From assembly GCF_001435995.1 (NCBI RefSeq), contig NZ_AYYQ01000027.1:502-38147 (forward strand): DNA of 37,646 bases. Direction: 5' to 3'. Positions 1 through 9,609 of this stretch are shown piece by piece; position 1 is the stretch's first letter, and the number at the start of each line of letters is the position of its first letter. The notes below the pieces were generated by a model. It saw only the letters and a program-made list of their open reading frames with translations. It did not search any database and was not told the origin of the DNA. The translations under genes and the position numbers were made by a program. This DNA comes from Apilactobacillus ozensis DSM 23829 = JCM 17196. GTDB taxonomy: Bacteria > Bacillota > Bacilli > Lactobacillales > Lactobacillaceae.

Positions 1-2
1 TA

Positions 3-632
3 AAATTAATGAAAAAGATGAAATTACAACCAACGATGTTTAATAATCGTTTTAAGAAAAAATATAGTTCATATAGGGGAAAAATTGGAAAAATTTCTCC
101 AAACATTCGGCATCAAAATTTTAAAGCTGACAAACCATACAAAATACTGCATACAGATATTACTCAGCTCAAATTAAAAAATCATATTAATGGTTATATT
201 TCTGCAGTCATTGACGAAGGAACTAAAGAAATTTTATCCATACAAGTAAGTAATTCACCTAATCAACGTTTGATTTATAGAACATTAAAAGAATTGAAAA
301 GCAAAATTCCCACAGGATTTAAACCAATTATGCATTCAGATCAAGGATGGCATTATCAACTGCCTTATTACATTTCTGAATTAAAGCGAATGAACATTAA
401 ACAAAGTATGTCACGTAAAGGAAATTGTTTGGATAACTCGCCTATAGAAAGCTTTTTTAGTTTGCTTAAAAGAGAATATCTGAATAATTTCGAAATAAGA
501 AATATTAAAATGTTAACGAAGTTAACTAAAGAATATCTACAATTTTTTAATAATCAAAGAATTTCATTAAAAACAAAAGGAATGACTCCGATTGAATATC
601 GAAATCATTCCCTAAAGAATTATTTAACTTAA
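3..632 (+). CDS. IS3-family transposase (OrfB), 5'-truncated by window edge
   Basis: This is the C-terminal part of a DDE (rve-type integrase core) transposase of the IS3 family, which moves the element by cut/copy and strand transfer. The catalytic triad is visible: D in HTDIT, D in HSDQG, and E in NSPIESFF, followed by the usual C-terminal FFNNQRI and MTPIEYR motifs. The frame is open to the first base, and the N-terminal HTH_21 region expected in a full OrfB of about 270-290 residues is missing, so the gene starts upstream of the window. The ATG at 9 is probably internal. A terminal inverted repeat follows shortly after the stop. The visible part has no frameshift, so the element could be active. 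Family assignment is confident; the exact IS name is not determined. Confidence 0.92.
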   Translation, partial: KLMKKMKLQPTMFNNRFKKKYSSYRGKIGKISPNIRHQNFKADKPYKILHTDITQLKLKNHINGYISAVIDEGTKEILSIQVSNSPNQRLIYRTLKELKSKIPTGFKPIMHSDQGWHYQLPYYISELKRMNIKQSMSRKGNCLDNSPIESFFSLLKREYLNNFEIRNIKMLTKLTKEYLQFFNNQRISLKTKGMTPIEYRNHSLKNYLT

Positions 633-638
633 TATAAA

Positions 639-663
639 TGTCCAACTTTTGTAAGGCACTACA
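639..663. repeat. Right terminal inverted repeat of the IS3 element
   Basis: The stretch begins with tgtccaacttttgtaaggca and ends in actaca. It lies 7 bases after the transposase stop. Read on the other strand it starts TGTAGTGCCTTAC, matching the TG...CA ends and GTTGGACA inner motif common in IS150-type IS3 elements. The left repeat and target duplication lie outside the window, so the exact boundary is inferred. Confidence 0.65.
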
Positions 664-720
664 TTATTTCCATTCTTTTTATTTTACATAAGCAAGTTTT
701 AATTAAGTGCGCTACATAAG

Positions 721-749
721 TTGACAGCGCTGTTACTAAAACTTAAAAT
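721..749 (+). promoter_or_regulatory. Sigma-A promoter of rny
   Basis: A consensus -35 TTGACA is followed after exactly 17 bases by a -10 TAAAAT. It lies about 80 bases ahead of the rny start, outside the IS end, so rny is probably transcribed from its own promoter. An 8-base palindrome CAGCGCTG (725-732) overlaps the -35. Confidence 0.8.
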
Positions 750-828
750 GTAATAGTGTTAATAATTTAAATAACATCTTGAAAATATAATTTTATATAT
801 TATTTTTTGATGATGCGGAGGTGAAATA

Positions 829-2388
829 ATGGTTATTTCCAATTTAATCCTCGCAATCATCGCTATTGTTTGTGGCTTTGTATTAGGTTATTTTATACAT
901 CAAAAGTTAATTAATAAGCGTTTAAATGAAGCTCATGATAATGCTAAAGATATTTTGGAGAAGGCTAAGCACCAAGCTAGTACTTCAGCTAAAGAAGCTA
1001 TCTTAGAGGCTAAAGAAAAAAGTAGTGCATATAGAGCTAACGTTGAAAAAGAACTTAAAGAACGCCGTAACGAACTTCAAAAACAAGAAGATCGTTTGAT
1101 TCAACGTGAAGACGCTTTAGACCGAAAAGATAGTGCTTTTGATAAACGTGACGATGCTTTAAGTCGTAAAGAAAATAAATTAACTGCTGATCAAAAAGAT
1201 TTAGACAAGTTGCAACAAAAAGCAGAATCACTTGTACAGCAACGTCAATCCGAACTAGAAAGAATCTCTGCTTTGTCTAAGGAAGAAGCTAAAGACTTAA
1301 TGCTCAATGAAACTAAGTCTGAACTAGCTGACGAAAGAGCTAAGATTATAAAAGATAGTTATAATAAGGCTCAAAAGGCAGCTAGTGACAATGCTAAGGA
1401 CTTAATTGTTGAGGCTATTCAACAGTGTGCAGCAGATGTCGTTTCTGAAACAACTGTATCAGTCGTAAATCTACCTAACGATGATATGAAGGGTAGAATT
1501 ATAGGACGTGAAGGTCGTAACATTCGTACATTCGAAACTTTAACTGGAATCGATTTAGTTATTGATGACACTCCCGAAGCGGTTGTTTTGAGTGGATTTG
1601 ACCCAATTAGAAGAGAAGTAGCTAAAATGACTTTAGAGGGACTTATTAAAGATGGTCGTATTCATCCAGCTCGAATTGAAGAAATGGTCTCTAAAAGTAA
1701 AAAAGATCTTTCTAATAAGATTCAAGAGATTGGTGAAGAAGTCACTTTTGATTTAGGAATTCATTCGATAAACCCTGAGATAGTTAAATTGATTGGGCAA
1801 CTAAAATTTAAAATCTATCGTGGAAGAAATATTCTAAGTCATTCAATTGAAGTTGCAAAGCTATCTGGAATATTGGCTGCTGAACTTGGTGAGGATGTTA
1901 CATTAGCAAAACGCGCAGGATTATTACACGAAATTGGCAGAGCTACTAATAATGAGACTGATGGTTCTCATATAGACATTGGTATTGACTTAGCCAAAAA
2001 ATATAATGAAAGTAGTACGGTCGTTGATTCTATTGCTTGTGAAAATGAAGGTCAAAAGCCTAAGTATATTATTTCTGAATTAGTTGCAGTTGCTAACAAG
2101 ATTGCTATTTCTAGACCAGGTGCCAAGAGCAAGTCTTTGGAAAGCTTTGTTCATCGTTTAGAAAGTTTAGAAAATATTAGTGATAGTTTCGATGATGTTA
2201 AGAAAAGTTATGCTATTCAAGCAGGTAGAGAAATTAGAGTTATCGTTAAATCCGATAAAGTTTCTGATACTCAATCTGTAGTTTTAGCTCACAACATTAA
2301 AAATAAAATTGAAAAGGATATGGAATATCCTGGACATATTAAAGTTACAATCATACGTGAAGTTAGATCAATTGAATATGCAAAATAA
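829..2388 (+). CDS. rny: Ribonuclease Y homologue with degenerate HD active site
   Basis: RNase Y is the membrane-anchored endoribonuclease that initiates mRNA decay in Firmicutes. The 519-residue length is normal. The order is an N-terminal membrane helix (about residues 4-24), a long charged coiled coil (about 30-190), a KH RNA-binding domain with the intact GRIIGREGRNIR motif (about 220-232), an HD domain (about 335-430) and the family's C-terminal PGHIKVTIIRE end. The HD domain is abnormal. H338 and H381 remain, but the HD doublet is H367-E368, the usual SHHGD is replaced by C404-E-N-E-G, and the aspartate of AADALS is N423. Several metal ligands are therefore gone, and nuclease activity is doubtful. 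The ATG is chosen because of a strong GGAGGTGA just upstream. The neighbours ymdB and mutS match the usual order. RecA, often upstream in lactobacilli, is not visible; the IS occupies that side. Confidence 0.93.
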   Translation: MVISNLILAIIAIVCGFVLGYFIHQKLINKRLNEAHDNAKDILEKAKHQASTSAKEAILEAKEKSSAYRANVEKELKERRNELQKQEDRLIQREDALDRKDSAFDKRDDALSRKENKLTADQKDLDKLQQKAESLVQQRQSELERISALSKEEAKDLMLNETKSELADERAKIIKDSYNKAQKAASDNAKDLIVEAIQQCAADVVSETTVSVVNLPNDDMKGRIIGREGRNIRTFETLTGIDLVIDDTPEAVVLSGFDPIRREVAKMTLEGLIKDGRIHPARIEEMVSKSKKDLSNKIQEIGEEVTFDLGIHSINPEIVKLIGQLKFKIYRGRNILSHSIEVAKLSGILAAELGEDVTLAKRAGLLHEIGRATNNETDGSHIDIGIDLAKKYNESSTVVDSIACENEGQKPKYIISELVAVANKIAISRPGAKSKSLESFVHRLESLENISDSFDDVKKSYAIQAGREIRVIVKSDKVSDTQSVVLAHNIKNKIEKDMEYPGHIKVTIIREVRSIEYAK

Positions 2389-2412
2389 AAAGGTCTTTTA
2401 AGGCCTTTTTTA
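2387..2412 (+). terminator. Rho-independent terminator after rny
   Basis: A stem aaaggtc/ggccttt with one G-U pair and a loop of about 6 bases is followed by a T run. It starts at the rny stop codon, separating rny from ymdB at least in part. Confidence 0.75.
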
Positions 2413-2467
2413 TTTTCATAAAAACAGTGTAAAATAATAGTTATTATGGATAGAGATAGGGGAAAAT

Positions 2468-3268
2468 ATGAAAGTTTTATTTATTGGTGATGTTGTAGGT
2501 AATATTGGAGTAAAAATGATTAATGAATATTTACCTACCTTAAAAAAAGATTTAAAACCACAAATAACTATTGTAAATGGTGAAAATTCCACGTCCTTTG
2601 GGCGTGGAATTAATAAAAAAGTCTACAAACAAATCATGTCTGCTGGTGCTGATGTTATAACTTTAGGTAATCATGCTTGGAACAATGAAGAAATATTTAG
2701 TTTTATTGATGATACAAAAAATTTAATTCGTCCATTAAATTTTCCAGGTAATAAGGTACCTGGAAATGGTTATACTACCGTTAACATCAATGGTAAGAAA
2801 ATGGCTGTTATTAATTTGCAAGGTAGAATTTTTATGGATCCCTTAGATGATCCATTTCAAAGAATAGATAAGCTACTAAATGAAATAGAAAATGATGTCG
2901 ATATGATTTTCGTTGATTTTCATGCTGAAACGACTAGTGAAAAGCAAGCAATGGCAATGTATCTTGATGGTAGAATATCTGCACTTGTAGGAACACATAC
3001 TCACGTTCAAACTAATGACTATCGCATTTTTCCGAAAGGAACGGCTTTTTTAACTGATGTGGGAATGTGTGGACCTTATGATGGTGTTTTAGGAATGAAA
3101 TATAAAAATATTATTCGTCGTTTTAAAACCCAAATGCCAACAAGATTTGAAGTTGAAGAAGATGGTGGCGGTATTATTTCAGGTTGTGTCATTGATATTA
3201 ATAATGATGGTAAAGCTACTCACATCAATACAATTATGATTAATCCCGACCGACCATATCAAAATTAG
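2468..3268 (+). CDS. ymdB: YmdB-family metallophosphoesterase
   Basis: YmdB-type proteins (TIGR00282) are calcineurin-like phosphoesterases. The Bacillus enzyme hydrolyses 2',3'-cyclic nucleotides and affects biofilm and RNA-related regulation. The 266-residue length is typical. The metal ligands are all present: D8 in FIGD, E39-N40 in NGENS, N67-H68 in GNHAW, H in DFHAE, and the paired histidines in GTHTHVQ. The ATG follows AGGGG at a suitable distance. A -10-like TAAAAT around 2430-2435, just beyond the rny terminator, may provide a separate promoter. Its location directly after rny is conserved in Firmicutes and suggests a shared role in RNA metabolism. Here the partner nuclease appears degenerate while this enzyme looks intact. 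Confidence 0.93.
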   Translation: MKVLFIGDVVGNIGVKMINEYLPTLKKDLKPQITIVNGENSTSFGRGINKKVYKQIMSAGADVITLGNHAWNNEEIFSFIDDTKNLIRPLNFPGNKVPGNGYTTVNINGKKMAVINLQGRIFMDPLDDPFQRIDKLLNEIENDVDMIFVDFHAETTSEKQAMAMYLDGRISALVGTHTHVQTNDYRIFPKGTAFLTDVGMCGPYDGVLGMKYKNIIRRFKTQMPTRFEVEEDGGGIISGCVIDINNDGKATHINTIMINPDRPYQN

Positions 3269-3285
3269 TTGAAAGGTAGATTTAA

Positions 3286-5889
3286 TTGGCAGATAAAAAT
3301 AAATTAACACCTATGATGCAACAATATCAGGCAATAAAAGATCAATATCCGGATGCTTTTCTATTTTATCGTCTAGGTGATTTTTATGAAATGTTTAATG
3401 AAGATGCAGTTAAAGGTTCACAACTGTTAGAATTAACTTTAACTTCTAGAAGTCATAAATCTAAGCATCCTACTCCCATGTGTGGGGTTCCACATCGAGC
3501 AGTTCAAAATTACATTGATATTTTGATTGATAAAGGATATAAAGTTGCCATTTGTGAGCAAATTGAAGACCCTAAGACTGCTAAAGGAATGGTTAAACGT
3601 GCTATTACGCAGCTAGTAACTCCAGGGACTAAAACGGACGCTGGTGCTGATAATGCTAAAAATAATAATTACTTAACCGCACTATCATATAATGACGGTA
3701 AATATGGATTTGCCTATGCAGATCTTTCTACAGGAGAGTTAAAAGTAAGTACTTTAAATAGCGACGATAGTGTGTTAAACGAAACTTTAAGTCTCCAAAC
3801 TAAAGAAATTGTTTTAGGTCCTAAATCACCTAAAAAAATAGTTAACTTGCTTCAAAAAGTAGGTATCTTAATCTCTCATCAAGATACAGTGGATATTAAA
3901 TCTGAAATGAGTTATTTGTTGCAGGGGATTGATAGTGAACTAGAACGCGATGTTTTAAACCGTCTACTAACATATATTTTGAATACGCAAAAACGTAACT
4001 TATCGCATATGCAAAAAGTTGTTGAATATCAACCGGCACATTTTTTGAAATTAGACCATAATTCCCAGTATAATCTTGAAATAAATAAGAACATTCGTAC
4101 TGGTAAAAAAAGCGGAACCCTTTTATGGCTTTTAGATGAAACTAAGACGGCAATGGGTGGTCGAAAACTTAAAAGATGGTTAAATCGTCCGCTAATTAAC
4201 AAAGAAGATATTTTACAGCGTCAGCAATTTGTGGAATCCTTTTTAAATAACTACTTTGAACGTAGTCAACTACGTGAATCACTAACCGAAGTTTATGATT
4301 TGGAAAGACTAGCCGGAAAGGTTTCTTTTGGTAGTGTAAACGGTAGGGATTTAATTCAACTGAAATCTTCACTAAACCAAATTCCAAAGCTAAAGCATGT
4401 TATTGGTGAACTAGACAGTAGTATATTCGGTGATTTTTATAAAAAAATAGATCCGTTAGACGATATAGTAGACTTGATTGAACGTTCGATTAATGAAGAA
4501 CCGCCAATTTCAGTAACCGATGGTGGGGTTATAAAGTCTAACTATGATAAGCAATTAGATAAATATCGTGATGCTATGAAAAACGGCAAACATTGGTTAG
4601 CTGAATTAGAACAAAAAGAACGTAACATTACAGGAATTAATAATCTAAAAATTGGGTATAATCGTGTCTTTGGATATTATATTGAAGTTACAAAAGCTAA
4701 CTTAGCTAAATTGCCTGAAGATCGATATGAGCGAAAACAGACTTTAACTAATGCGGAGCGTTTCGCTACGCCTGAACTTAAAGAAACCGAGGCTCTGATT
4801 TTAGAAGCTCAGGATAAGTCTAAAATCTTAGAATACAATTTGTTTAAAGAAGTTAGAGAAATTGTTAAAGATTCTATTCAGCGAATACAAGAACTAGCAG
4901 ATTTAGTTTCTAGCTTGGATGTATTACAAGGTTTTGCTACGGTTTCAGAAGATTATCATTTTGTGAAACCTAAACTGAATGATAACCATGATTTAGAAAT
5001 TATTGACGGTAGACACCCAGTGGTTGAAAAAGTTTTGGGACGGCAAACATATGTACCAAATAGTGTTTTAATGAATGCTGACACAAATGTTTTATTAATT
5101 ACCGGTCCTAATATGTCTGGTAAAAGTACTTACATGCGACAACTTGCTCTAACTGTTATAATGTCGCAAATCGGTTGTTTTGTCCCTGCTAAACTAGCTT
5201 CTATGCCAATTTTCGACCAAATTTTTACTAGAATTGGGGCGGCCGATGACTTAATTTCAGGTGAAAGTACTTTTATGGTTGAAATGAAAGAATCAAATGC
5301 AGCAATTGAGCATGCCACACCCAACAGTTTAATTTTATTTGATGAAATTGGTCGAGGAACTGCGACTTACGATGGGATGGCTTTAGCTCAATCAATTATT
5401 GAATATGTTCATGATAATTTGCATGCTAAAACTTTGTTTTCAACGCATTATCATGAGTTAACGGCGCTAGACAAATCATTAAAAAATCTACAAAATGTAC
5501 ATGTAGGGGCAACTGAAAAAGACGGGAACTTAGTATTTTTGCATAAAGTGGAAAAAGGTGCTGCTGATAAGTCTTATGGAATCCACGTTGCCAAGTTAGC
5601 GGGCTTACCGGATAAATTATTAGAACGGGCCGATAACATTTTAGTTAGTTTAGAGTCTAAGGATAAAACACTAAACCATAGTGATGATGATACTAAAAAT
5701 ACTAATAGTACTGATAATTACCAATTGGAATTGTTTAAGCAACAAAATGTTTCAAATGATGAATTTGACGTACATGTTAATGAACAAAATCCAGTGTTAG
5801 AAGAAATTAAGCAAGCTGATTTAATGTCACTAACGCCAATGGATGTAATGAATTTAGTCTATAAATGGAAACAAGAGATTAATAAATAG
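3286..5889 (+). CDS. mutS: DNA mismatch repair protein MutS
   Basis: MutS recognises base mismatches and small loops and recruits MutL. The 867-residue length is typical for the family. Domain I carries the mismatch-wedging GDFYEMF motif (F33, E35). The ATPase has Walker [10 protein letters not shown] (about 607-615), Walker [10 protein letters not shown] and the STHYHEL motif. The C-terminal tail resembles the clamp/tetramerisation segment. The start is a TTG at 3286 with GAAAGGT 8-14 bases upstream; the protein begins directly with the family's [18 protein letters not shown] sequence, so no longer N-terminus is needed. It lies 17 bases after ymdB and is followed by mutL with its ribosome site overlapping the mutS stop, so mutS-mutL are cotranscribed. 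Confidence 0.97.
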   Translation: MADKNKLTPMMQQYQAIKDQYPDAFLFYRLGDFYEMFNEDAVKGSQLLELTLTSRSHKSKHPTPMCGVPHRAVQNYIDILIDKGYKVAICEQIEDPKTAKGMVKRAITQLVTPGTKTDAGADNAKNNNYLTALSYNDGKYGFAYADLSTGELKVSTLNSDDSVLNETLSLQTKEIVLGPKSPKKIVNLLQKVGILISHQDTVDIKSEMSYLLQGIDSELERDVLNRLLTYILNTQKRNLSHMQKVVEYQPAHFLKLDHNSQYNLEINKNIRTGKKSGTLLWLLDETKTAMGGRKLKRWLNRPLINKEDILQRQQFVESFLNNYFERSQLRESLTEVYDLERLAGKVSFGSVNGRDLIQLKSSLNQIPKLKHVIGELDSSIFGDFYKKIDPLDDIVDLIERSINEEPPISVTDGGVIKSNYDKQLDKYRDAMKNGKHWLAELEQKERNITGINNLKIGYNRVFGYYIEVTKANLAKLPEDRYERKQTLTNAERFATPELKETEALILEAQDKSKILEYNLFKEVREIVKDSIQRIQELADLVSSLDVLQGFATVSEDYHFVKPKLNDNHDLEIIDGRHPVVEKVLGRQTYVPNSVLMNADTNVLLITGPNMSGKSTYMRQLALTVIMSQIGCFVPAKLASMPIFDQIFTRIGAADDLISGESTFMVEMKESNAAIEHATPNSLILFDEIGRGTATYDGMALAQSIIEYVHDNLHAKTLFSTHYHELTALDKSLKNLQNVHVGATEKDGNLVFLHKVEKGAADKSYGIHVAKLAGLPDKLLERADNILVSLESKDKTLNHSDDDTKNTNSTDNYQLELFKQQNVSNDEFDVHVNEQNPVLEEIKQADLMSLTPMDVMNLVYKWKQEINK

Positions 5890-5904
5890 GAGGTAATTTA
5901 GTAA

Positions 5905-7863
5905 ATGTCTAAAATCCGTGAATTATCATCAATTTTATCCGACCAAATAGCTGCTGGTGAGGTTATAGAAAGACCGGCTTCAGTGGTTAAAGAGTTGATT
6001 GAGAATTCAATCGATGCCGGTAGTACTGAAATTGATATTGAAGTTAAAGATGCTGGACTACAATATATTAAGGTAGTTGATAATGGTTCAGGGATTGAAA
6101 GCGATGATGTTAAACTAGCTTTCAAAAGACATGCAACTAGCAAAATTCATAATCGTAAAGATCTTTTTAAAATTAGTTCGCTAGGTTTTAGAGGTGAAGC
6201 TTTGCCTTCAATTGCATCAATTGCTAATGTTAAATTAAAGACTTCGACTGGTAGTGGTGGAACTGAATTAAACATTAGGGGTGGTGAAATATTAAGATGT
6301 ATACCTGCTGAGGCTAGAAAAGGAACCACAGTGGAAGTTTCTGACCTATTTTTCAATACACCTGCTAGACTTAAATATATGAAATCGCCGGCTACAGAAC
6401 TTTCAAAAATAACAGACGTGGTTAATCAAATTTCTTTGGGACATGCGGAAATATCTTTTTCACTACGTCATAATAACCGAGAATTGGTTCGTACATCGGG
6501 TCGCAATAATTTACAACAAGTAATTGGTGGCATATATAGTTTAAACACCGTTAAAAAAATGGTAAAGATATCATCTACTGATGATGACTTTAAAATAAGT
6601 GGTTATACTAGTTTGCCCGAAATGACTAGAGCTTCCAGAAAATATATTTCAATTATGATGAATGGTAGATATGTTAAAGATAACAACATTGTTAAAGCAG
6701 TTCTAGAAGGATATCGTTCTAAGCTAATGATTGGTCGTTATCCGATGGCTGTTATTAAAATTGATTTAGATCCTTTATTACTGGATGTTAATGTTCATCC
6801 AACTAAACAGACTGTGAGAATTAGTAAAGAAGAACAGTTATGTAGTTTAATATCTTTAGCCATCTTTAAGGCTTTAGAGCCTAAAAATTTAATTCCAGAT
6901 GCTATGGATAAAACTCCTATTCATTCAAATGAAAATAGATTGGATACTAACCAACTTAACTTAAAATTAAATGATGCCTCCAAGCATTACTTGGCTAAAA
7001 GTCAGAATGAAGATATTTTAGATGATATAAAACTAGTAAAAAATAATAAGGCAATCAAAAGTAACAATAATTCGCAACATGAATCAGTAATGGTTTACCA
7101 TAAGTCCAATTTGAATTCTGATAGTGTTAAAAAATTTGACGAGCGTTATAATAATTCATCAGCTAGTAGCGTATTTAATGATGTAGAAAATGATGTTACT
7201 GACCAAAGTACTGATGTTAATGATTTTTCAGATACAGCTTTAAAGACAACTCGTCGTTTTCCTAATTTGTTATACATTGGTCAAATGCATGGAACTTATT
7301 TGCTAGCGGAAGCTTCTGATGGTATGTATATTTTAGACCAACATGCCGCTCAAGAAAGAATTAACTATGAATATTATCGTAGTGAAATTGGTAAAGTATC
7401 TAATAATCAACAAGAATTATTGATGCCAATTGTTTTAGATTATTCGACGTCGGATGCTTTAATAATTAATCAAAATCTTGATAAATTATCTGCATTAGGG
7501 ATTGAGTTAGAAAGTTTTGGCTCAAATAGTTTTATTATCCGAAATCATCCCGCATGGTTTAAAAAAGGGCAAGAACAATCAATTATTCAAGAAATGATTG
7601 ATTGGATTTTAGATGATAAAAAAATATCAGTTGGTAAATTTAGGCTAAAAACAGCGATTATGATGAGTTGTAAAAGAGCCATTAAAGCCAATCATCATTT
7701 GGATAAATCACAAGCAGTTGCATTAATTAAAAAACTGAGTGAAGCGGAAAATCCATTTAATTGTCCACATGGCAGACCGGTATTGGTTCATTTTTCTAAT
7801 TCTGATATGGAAAAAATGTTTAAACGTATCCAGGACAATCATGAAACTGATATTTTAGATTAA
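5905..7863 (+). CDS. mutL: DNA mismatch repair protein MutL
   Basis: MutL couples MutS mismatch detection to strand incision. The 652-residue protein has the GHKL ATPase N-terminus (ENSIDAG, DNGSGI, GFRGEALPSIASI, and the MNGRYVKD region). A low-complexity Asn/Ser/Asp-rich linker covers about residues 330-445. The C-terminal endonuclease domain carries DQHAAQERINYE (about 478-489), the SCKRAIKANHHL metal-site region and CPHGRP near the end. It therefore looks like the active nicking form found in bacteria lacking MutH. The ATG is preceded by AGGAGGT that overlaps the mutS stop. Both mutS and mutL appear intact, so the sequence gives no sign of a mutator genotype. Confidence 0.97.
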   Translation: MSKIRELSSILSDQIAAGEVIERPASVVKELIENSIDAGSTEIDIEVKDAGLQYIKVVDNGSGIESDDVKLAFKRHATSKIHNRKDLFKISSLGFRGEALPSIASIANVKLKTSTGSGGTELNIRGGEILRCIPAEARKGTTVEVSDLFFNTPARLKYMKSPATELSKITDVVNQISLGHAEISFSLRHNNRELVRTSGRNNLQQVIGGIYSLNTVKKMVKISSTDDDFKISGYTSLPEMTRASRKYISIMMNGRYVKDNNIVKAVLEGYRSKLMIGRYPMAVIKIDLDPLLLDVNVHPTKQTVRISKEEQLCSLISLAIFKALEPKNLIPDAMDKTPIHSNENRLDTNQLNLKLNDASKHYLAKSQNEDILDDIKLVKNNKAIKSNNNSQHESVMVYHKSNLNSDSVKKFDERYNNSSASSVFNDVENDVTDQSTDVNDFSDTALKTTRRFPNLLYIGQMHGTYLLAEASDGMYILDQHAAQERINYEYYRSEIGKVSNNQQELLMPIVLDYSTSDALIINQNLDKLSALGIELESFGSNSFIIRNHPAWFKKGQEQSIIQEMIDWILDDKKISVGKFRLKTAIMMSCKRAIKANHHLDKSQAVALIKKLSEAENPFNCPHGRPVLVHFSNSDMEKMFKRIQDNHETDILD

Positions 7864-7889
7864 ATTTGAATAGATGGGATGAATTTTAA

Positions 7890-8498
7890 ATGTTTGAATA
7901 CTTAAATGGATACATTGTGGATATTAATCCTAAATATATTGTTTTAGATGTTAGCGGAGTTGGATATCTTGTTTATGTATCTGATCCATACCGATATGAA
8001 GTTGATTTAGATAATAAGCGTAAGGTTTATGTGCATCAAGTAGTTACCGACAGCTTTCAGATGATATACGGTTTTTATAGCAAAACTGATAAAACTATTT
8101 TTGAAAAATTAATTAATGTTTCAGGCATTGGTCCTAAAAGTGCATTAGCTATTTTGGTTCGTAACGATCACAGAGAATTATTGAATGCAATTAATACCGA
8201 AAATGTTACCTTTTTAACTAAATTTCCCGGCGTAGGTAAGAAAACTGCTAAGCAAATTATTTTAGATTTAAAAGGTAAATTAGATGATATTTATCCAAAT
8301 CAATTTTCAAATGAAAAGAGCGGTGACACTTCAACACCTGCTAATGAAGTAAACGCTGAACTAAAAGATGCTTTAGATGCTTTAGTTGCCTTAGGATATA
8401 CAAAGGCAAACGTTGAGAAAGTAAAGTTAGTGCTAGTTAAAGAAGCTAAAATGACAACTGATGAATATTTAAGTGCAGGTTTAAAGATTTTAATGTAA
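7890..8498 (+). CDS. ruvA: Holliday junction branch migration protein RuvA
   Basis: RuvA binds four-way DNA junctions and loads the RuvB motor. The 202-residue protein has the N-terminal OB-like domain starting MFEYLNGYIVDI. Two helix-hairpin-helix motifs follow (VSGIGPKSAL about 75 and FPGVGKKTAK about 111). A C-terminal three-helix domain that contacts RuvB (ALDALVALGY) ends the protein. The gene sits 26 bases after mutL with a moderate GATGGGAT ribosome site and 28 bases before ruvB, so it is probably part of the mutS-mutL-ruvA-ruvB transcript. Confidence 0.96.
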   Translation: MFEYLNGYIVDINPKYIVLDVSGVGYLVYVSDPYRYEVDLDNKRKVYVHQVVTDSFQMIYGFYSKTDKTIFEKLINVSGIGPKSALAILVRNDHRELLNAINTENVTFLTKFPGVGKKTAKQIILDLKGKLDDIYPNQFSNEKSGDTSTPANEVNAELKDALDALVALGYTKANVEKVKLVLVKEAKMTTDEYLSAGLKILM

Positions 8499-8526
8499 TC
8501 ATTGATTTAAGGGGGATTTTAATTAA

Positions 8527-9540
8527 ATGGAAGATAATCGAATTGTTTCCGGTAACAGTAGTAATAATAATGAAAAGTCTGTTGAAAAGACTTTACGTCC
8601 CCAATACTTATCTGATTATATTGGACAAGATGCGTTAAAAGAAGAATTATCGATTTATATCCAAGCTGCCAAACAAAGAGCCGAGTCTTTAGACCATGTT
8701 TTATTATATGGACCACCCGGCTTAGGTAAAACAACTTTAGCAATGGTAATTGCAAATGAAATGGATGTTAATATTAGAACTACTACCGGCCCTGCAATCG
8801 AGAAGAATGGAGATTTAGTCGCATTATTGAATGAATTGCAACCTGGTGATATTTTATTTATTGATGAAATCCATCGTTTACCAAAAATGGTTGAAGAAAT
8901 GCTTTACTCAGCAATGGAAGATTTTTATGTAGATATTGTAGTTGGACAAGGTCCCACAGCTCACCCAGTTCATTTTCCATTACCACCATTTACATTAATT
9001 GGGGCTACCACACGCGCTGGATTACTATCATCACCGTTAAGAGACCGTTTTGGAATTGTCGAACATATGCGATACTATAATTCAGATGATTTAATGAAAA
9101 TTATAAAACGTTCTGCGTCAGTTTTTAATGTTGATATCATTGATGAGGGTGCTCATGAGATAGCTAGTCGTTCTCGAGGAACCCCTAGAATTGCCAATCG
9201 ATTACTGAAGAGAGTACGTGACTTTTCACAAGTTTCTAACCATGAAAATATTGATTTTGAAATTGTAGATAAAGCGCTAAAAACTTTAGAAATTGATAGC
9301 AAAGGTTTAGATCACACTGACTTAAAATTATTATCTACAATGATTGAGTACTATAATGGAGGACCAGTGGGATTAAATACTTTAGCAGCTAATATAGGTG
9401 AAGAAAATGAAACAATTTCTGAAATGTATGAACCATACCTTTTACAAATTGGTTTTATCAAGCGAACACCTAGAGGTAGAGTTGTCACAGAAAAAGGATA
9501 CGAGCATTTAAAAATACCTTATTTTAAAAATAATCAATAA
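8527..9540 (+). CDS. ruvB: Holliday junction branch migration ATPase RuvB
   Basis: RuvB is the hexameric AAA+ motor that drives branch migration with RuvA. In the 337 residues, Walker A is GPPGLGKTT (about 62-70) and Walker B is LFIDEIHRL. The sensor and arginine-finger region reads [18 protein letters not shown], and the C-terminal winged-helix domain ends with RTPRGRVVT. The ATG is preceded by AAGGGGG. The N-terminal extension rich in Asn/Ser (about 10-17) is a lineage-specific flourish. There is no clear terminator before yajC. Confidence 0.97.
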   Translation: MEDNRIVSGNSSNNNEKSVEKTLRPQYLSDYIGQDALKEELSIYIQAAKQRAESLDHVLLYGPPGLGKTTLAMVIANEMDVNIRTTTGPAIEKNGDLVALLNELQPGDILFIDEIHRLPKMVEEMLYSAMEDFYVDIVVGQGPTAHPVHFPLPPFTLIGATTRAGLLSSPLRDRFGIVEHMRYYNSDDLMKIIKRSASVFNVDIIDEGAHEIASRSRGTPRIANRLLKRVRDFSQVSNHENIDFEIVDKALKTLEIDSKGLDHTDLKLLSTMIEYYNGGPVGLNTLAANIGEENETISEMYEPYLLQIGFIKRTPRGRVVTEKGYEHLKIPYFKNNQ

Positions 9541-9583
9541 ATTATTTTTATCAGTAGACGACAGCTATACAATCTGATAAAGT

Positions 9584-9589
9584 TATAAT
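9584..9589 (+). promoter_or_regulatory. Possible -10 element ahead of yajC
   Basis: A perfect TATAAT lies 20 bases before the yajC start in the 69-base gap after ruvB. No convincing -35 is visible at 16-18 bases upstream, so this may only be AT-rich chance. Confidence 0.35.
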
Positions 9590-9609
9590 ATATAGAAGGA
9601 GTGAACAGA

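Noticed and set aside
5898-6356. Minus-strand open frames opposite mutL and many similar ones opposite other genes
   Set aside because: They lie fully inside well-recognised genes, lack ribosome sites and show no family features; they mirror the codon pattern of the real gene.
3286-7863. Possible mutator genotype because an IS and an abnormal RNase Y are close to mutS-mutL
   Set aside because: Both MutS and MutL carry all key motifs and have normal lengths; nothing indicates loss of mismatch repair.
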